A stretch of 64,000 nt of DNA. Source: Mycobacterium sp. 852013-51886_SCH5428379. Lineage in GTDB: Bacteria > Actinomycetota > Actinomycetes > Mycobacteriales > Mycobacteriaceae. Positions 60,689 to 64,000 of the stretch are shown piece after piece (positions within the stretch are counted from its first letter, which is position 1; every line of letters begins with the position of its first letter). The notes below the pieces were generated by a model, which made no database searches, was not told the origin of the DNA, and was given only the letters and a program-made list of their open reading frames with translations. The stretch lies in assembly GCF_001665575.1 (NCBI RefSeq), contig NZ_LZSU01000043.1, forward strand, positions 1 through 64,000, written 5' to 3'. The translations under genes were made by a program, and so were the position numbers.

Positions 60689-61537
60689 ATGCTCACCGGC
60701 CTGAAGCGCCAGATGCGCCTCGCTGGGATGCGACCGCTGCCCAGCCTGCCGCCGCGCGCGCCGATCGACCTGCGCGGCAAGCGCATCCTGCTCACCGGGG
60801 CGTCGTCGGGCATCGGGGAGGCCGGCGCCCGCAAGCTCGCCGCCGACGGAGCCACCGTCACTGTCGTCGCGCGACGCGAAGCGGTGCTCGACGCACTGGT
60901 CGACCAGATCACCGCCGCGGGCGGTCGCGCGCGGGCGATCGCCGCGGACCTGGCCGACATGTCCGCCGTCGACCGACTGGTCGACGCGGCGGGACCGGTC
61001 GACGTGCTGATCAACAACGCCGCCAGGTCAATACGGCGCCCCCTGGCCGATTCACTCGAGCGCTGGCATGACGTCGAACGGGTCATGGCGCTCAACTATT
61101 TCGGCCCGCTGCGGCTGATCCGCGGCGTCGCGCCCGGGATGATCGAACGCGGCGACGGCCACATCGTCAACGTCGCCACCTGGCGGGTGCTGCCCGAATC
61201 ATCGCCGATGTTCGCGCCCTACAACGCCTCCAAGGCCGCGCTGAGCGCCGTGAGCCGGGTGATCGACACCGAATGGGGCGGTCTAGGAGTGCATTCCACG
61301 ACGATCTACTACCCCCTGGTGGCGACGCCGATGATCGCGCCCACCCGCGTCTACGACGGCGTCGCGGCGCTCGGCGTGGACGAGGCCGCCGACTGGATGG
61401 TCACCGCCGTGCGCACCCGTCCCATCCGTATCGCCCCGCGAAAAGCGCTCGCCCTGCGGGCCCTCGACGTGGTCGCACCGCGCGCACTCAATTGGATCCT
61501 CGAACGCGAGACCGCCCGCATGTCGGCCCGGGTGTGA
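60689..61537 (+). CDS. SDR-family protein with altered catalytic motif
   Basis: A 282-aa SDR with a ~27-residue N-terminal extension. The cofactor loop is TGASSGIGEAG, then NNAARS, and YNASK as the Tyr-Lys pair. The usual catalytic Ser 13 residues before Tyr is replaced: the sequence is NVATW, with Thr 14 and Trp 13 before the Tyr. I have seen this NVATW form in other mycobacterial SDRs, so it may be a clade feature with Thr as a substitute. It is coupled to the next gene by GTGA. Confidence 0.85.
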   Translation: MLTGLKRQMRLAGMRPLPSLPPRAPIDLRGKRILLTGASSGIGEAGARKLAADGATVTVVARREAVLDALVDQITAAGGRARAIAADLADMSAVDRLVDAAGPVDVLINNAARSIRRPLADSLERWHDVERVMALNYFGPLRLIRGVAPGMIERGDGHIVNVATWRVLPESSPMFAPYNASKAALSAVSRVIDTEWGGLGVHSTTIYYPLVATPMIAPTRVYDGVAALGVDEAADWMVTAVRTRPIRIAPRKALALRALDVVAPRALNWILERETARMSARV

Positions 61538-62439
61538 CCGTGGGCCAGCGGATGACAGCCGGGTCGGGGCATCGGCCGGAGAACCTGGTGCGGGGAGCAG
61601 CGTTGACGACGCTGGCGTTCTTCTGCGTCGCGATGGTCGGCACGATCGCCAAGATCTCCGGCGAACACACCTCCACGGGTGTGCTGCTGCTGGCTCAGAA
61701 CGCCCTGTGCCTCGCGGCGATCCTCCCGTTCTCCGCACGCAACGGTTGGTCGACGCTGCGCACGGAGCGGTTCGGCCTGCACCTGCTACGCGCGGTCACC
61801 GGAACCGGATGCTGGTATGCGCTGTTCTTCGCCCTCACGCAGATCCCGCTGGCAAATGCCACCCTGCTGACCTACAGCGCGCCGCTGTGGATGCCGCTCA
61901 TCGCCGGTCTGGTCACCCGCAGGATGGTGGGATGGCCGACCTGGCTGGGCGCGGTGATCGGCTTCGCGGGTGTGGTGCTGGTTCTGCAACCGCAGCACCA
62001 GCGATTCAGCATCGGGGCCGCCGCCGCTCTCGCCGGTGCGGTCCTGCTGGCGGTGGCGATGATGTCGGTGCGGTGGCTCGGCGCCACCGAACCCGTCGAC
62101 CGGATCCTGTTCTACTACTTCGCGCTGTCGACGGTGCTCTCGGTGCCCGTGGCGATCGCCGACTGGCAACCCGTGCCGGCCCAGATCTGGGGGTGGCTGA
62201 TCGCTCTCGGTGTGGCGCAACTGCTTTCGCAGCTGTTGATTGTCGTCGCCTACCGCTTCGCGCCGGCCGAGAAGGTGGGGCCGTTCATCTACTCGGTCAT
62301 CGTCTTCACCGCGGTGATCGACTGGATCGTCTGGCACCATCCGCCGACGCTGTTCATGTACCTCGGTATGGTCCTCGTGATCGGCGGGGGCTTGGTGGCC
62401 GTCCGTGCGAAGCGAACAGAGGGAGTTCTGGATGAGTGA
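61534..62439 (+). CDS. EamA/DMT-family transporter
   Basis: A 301-aa, 10-helix protein of the RhaT/EamA type. The first repeat contains GTIAKISGEHTSTGVLLLAQ and FFALTQIPLANATLL, the second VDRILFYYFALSTVLSVPVA and APAEKVGPFIYSVIVFTAVI. The substrate is unknown. GTG 61534 overlaps the SDR stop; ATG 61552 is an alternative. The stop overlaps the next gene by 8 bases, giving a three-gene operon SDR-EamA-Ddn-like. Confidence 0.87.
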   Translation: MTVGQRMTAGSGHRPENLVRGAALTTLAFFCVAMVGTIAKISGEHTSTGVLLLAQNALCLAAILPFSARNGWSTLRTERFGLHLLRAVTGTGCWYALFFALTQIPLANATLLTYSAPLWMPLIAGLVTRRMVGWPTWLGAVIGFAGVVLVLQPQHQRFSIGAAAALAGAVLLAVAMMSVRWLGATEPVDRILFYYFALSTVLSVPVAIADWQPVPAQIWGWLIALGVAQLLSQLLIVVAYRFAPAEKVGPFIYSVIVFTAVIDWIVWHHPPTLFMYLGMVLVIGGGLVAVRAKRTEGVLDE

Positions 62440-62923
62440 GCCCGACGCTGACGTGGACCGCGGCGACTGGATGCGCGAACACCTTGCGGCGTATCTGGAA
62501 TCGGGTGGCACCCGCGGGCACATCGTCGACCTGAGTTCGGTGGGCGGCCGCCAGGTGACCACGCACTGCCTGATCCGGTACCCGGGGCGCCGATCCGGCA
62601 AGACGTACGTCAAACCACTCATCTACGGCAATGTCGGCGGCGAGGTCGTCATCGTCGCCTCCAAAGGCGGCGCCGACACCCATCCCGAGTGGTACCTCAA
62701 CATCACGACGGCCGACACCGTCGGCCTGCAGATCGCCACCCAGGCGTTCGACGCCACCTGGCGGGAGCCGGAAGGCACTGAACGCCACCAGGTGTGGGAG
62801 TACATGTGCCAGCTGTACCCGCCCTACGTCGCCTATCAGCAGAAGACCGCCCGGCACATTCCGCTGGTGATGCTCAGCCCCGTGCGCGCGATCGACGTGT
62901 TCACCCCCGCCGACGACGCGTAG
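62432..62923 (+). CDS. Nitroreductase/DDN-family F420-dependent protein
   Basis: A 163-aa split-barrel protein of the deazaflavin-dependent nitroreductase family. LIRYPGRRSGKTYVKPLIYG and VVIVASKGGADTHPEWYLNI are the F420-binding blocks, as in M. tuberculosis Ddn and relatives. The C-terminal YPPYVAYQQKTARHIPLVML is conserved in the family. Members reduce quinones or nitroaromatics with F420H2 at the membrane. ATG 62432 overlaps the EamA stop by 8 bases. Confidence 0.92.
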   Translation: MSEPDADVDRGDWMREHLAAYLESGGTRGHIVDLSSVGGRQVTTHCLIRYPGRRSGKTYVKPLIYGNVGGEVVIVASKGGADTHPEWYLNITTADTVGLQIATQAFDATWREPEGTERHQVWEYMCQLYPPYVAYQQKTARHIPLVMLSPVRAIDVFTPADDA

Positions 62924-62967
62924 TCCTACTCATCCGCTCGTCGCGGCCGCCGCGGCATGCTGGACAC

Positions 62968-64000
62968 ATGCCGCACAGCCGTCTGGCCGCTGGAGCCACC
63001 CCGAATCCCCGCGAGGTCGCTGACGACGCCGCTCTGGGTAGAGACCGTGCCGTCGACGTCGCCCGTATCGGCGCCCTGGTCGTCGTCATGTTCGGCCACT
63101 GCGCCCTGCTGCTCGCCACCATCGACAGCAGCGGTGTGCGGATCGGTAACCTGCTCGGCGCGCTGCCCGCGCTCACCCCGCTCACCTGGGTGGCCCAGGT
63201 CATGCCCCTGTTCTTCCTGGCCGGTGGTGCGGCAGGGGCTTATGCCTGGCGTAACGACAAATCCTGGGGCACATGGCTGTTCAGCCGGGCCCAGCGGCTC
63301 TGCCGGCCAGTCTTCTGGTATCTCGCGGCCTGGGGTACCGGGCTGCTGGCCGTCCGGCTGACTCTCGGTGCGTCCTCCGCGCAGGGTCTGGGGCGCGAGA
63401 GCGTCGCGCTGCTGTGGTTCGTCGGCGTCTATCTGGTGGCGTTGGCGTTCGTGCCCGCCCTCACCCGTCTGCGTTCCGGTCGCGCACTCGCCGTGGTCGT
63501 CGCCGGCCTGCTCTGCGGTGCGGCAGTGACGGACGGGATCCGCCTCGCCGTCGACGATCCGTGGGCCGGTACGGGGAACCTGTTGATCGTCTGGCTCATC
63601 CCGGTGGCCATCGGCGTCGGCTACGCGCGCCGCCTCATCGGTGTCCGCATCGCCGTCGTTGCCGCCGCGGTGGCGTTGACGGCCCAGATCGTCCTCGTGT
63701 TCGTCGGACCGTACGAGGTGTCGCTGGTCGTCACCGGTGCCGAGCGGATGTCCAACGTGTCCCCACCGACGCTGCTGCTCGCCCTGCACTGCATCTGGAT
63801 GTCGTGCGCGTTCGTCGCCGCCGCCGGGCCGATCCGGCGGTGGGCGGCCCGGCCCCGGGTCTGGCGTGCCGTCGCCGCGGGCAACCGGGGAGCGATGACG
63901 ATCTACCTCTGGCACATCCCGGCCATCGCCGTCGCCGCCTTCGCGTTGCACGGCGTCGGCCTCGACGCCTACGACGTCGACGCCCCCGGCTTCTGGTGGC
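62968..64000 (+). CDS. Acyltransferase-3 family membrane protein (cut by window end)
   Basis: An open frame of 344 codons from ATG 62968 runs off the window. The N-terminus (~25 residues) is hydrophilic, then DRAVDVARIGALVVVMFGHC with the family His in the first helix. TWVAQVMPLFFLAGGAAGAY and the AMTIYLWHIPAI segment near the end are typical acyltransferase_3 blocks, with about 9-10 helices so far. Members O-acylate cell-envelope sugars or lipids. No stop codon is seen in the frame. Confidence 0.88.
   Translation, partial: MPHSRLAAGATPNPREVADDAALGRDRAVDVARIGALVVVMFGHCALLLATIDSSGVRIGNLLGALPALTPLTWVAQVMPLFFLAGGAAGAYAWRNDKSWGTWLFSRAQRLCRPVFWYLAAWGTGLLAVRLTLGASSAQGLGRESVALLWFVGVYLVALAFVPALTRLRSGRALAVVVAGLLCGAAVTDGIRLAVDDPWAGTGNLLIVWLIPVAIGVGYARRLIGVRIAVVAAAVALTAQIVLVFVGPYEVSLVVTGAERMSNVSPPTLLLALHCIWMSCAFVAAAGPIRRWAARPRVWRAVAAGNRGAMTIYLWHIPAIAVAAFALHGVGLDAYDVDAPGFWW

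Overview
The window reads as the chromosome of a rapidly growing mycobacterium (Mycolicibacterium type). It is GC-rich. Bases 1-68 carry the 3' end of a 5S rRNA gene and its terminator. From 158 to 16712 the gene order matches the conserved mycobacterial block Rv1691 to Rv1713: TPR protein, HAD phosphatase, small conserved protein, tlyA, nadK, recN, steA, mctB, pyrG, NUDIX hydrolase, xerD, parA, scpA, scpB, rluB, cmk and der. Most of these genes overlap by 1-8 bases, so the block is probably a few translationally coupled operons. An rRNA operon just upstream of this block is the arrangement known for rrnB of fast growers.

Bases 16695-28318 are accessory metabolism. A 32-bp tandem repeat straddles the der stop codon. 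A small ORF ending in a Cys-Cys pair precedes two TSUP-family exporters. Next comes a sugar-acid locus. On the minus strand are a four-carbon-acid-sugar kinase, a beta-hydroxyacid dehydrogenase and an Fe-S photolyase. Divergent from them are an SDR and an MFS transporter. Convergent to those are an FAH-family hydrolase, a clear L-rhamnonate dehydratase and a zinc alcohol dehydrogenase. The second set fits uptake of L-rhamnonate and its non-phosphorylative cleavage to pyruvate and lactate. Both promoter ends of the locus share a nearly identical motif.

Bases 28413-40905 are an integrative element of about 12.4 kb inserted in the 3' end of a tRNA-Pro(GGG) gene. It has perfect 47-bp direct repeats, matching arm-type sites at each end, a tyrosine integrase, a helix-turn-helix protein, an Xis-like protein and a RepA-like ATPase. 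A replacement terminator follows the intact tRNA, and the original terminator is now stranded beyond attR. The cargo is a defence-type island: a DUF1863 TIR-like protein divergent from a DUF4231/SLATT membrane protein, a SEFIR-FtsK fusion, a decayed resolvase with a res-like repeat array, a DUF4062 protein and a HEPN protein. Three different TIR-superfamily domains linked to three different putative effectors in one small element is the most interesting content of the window.

Bases 40998-64000 are again chromosomal accessory genes. They include an orphan sugar-binding protein, a flavin monooxygenase pseudogene, and a GntR-headed operon with a complete nitrate/taurine-type ABC importer plus aldehyde dehydrogenase and enoyl-CoA hydratase. 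These are followed by an ACMSD-like amidohydrolase divergent from a PucR regulator, a cyclase-SDR pair, a Baeyer-Villiger monooxygenase, a resuscitation-promoting factor, two EamA transporters, a TctC-type receptor, an SDR, a Ddn-like F420 enzyme, and an acyltransferase cut by the window end. All identifications come from reading motifs, synteny and remembered family features. No database search was run.
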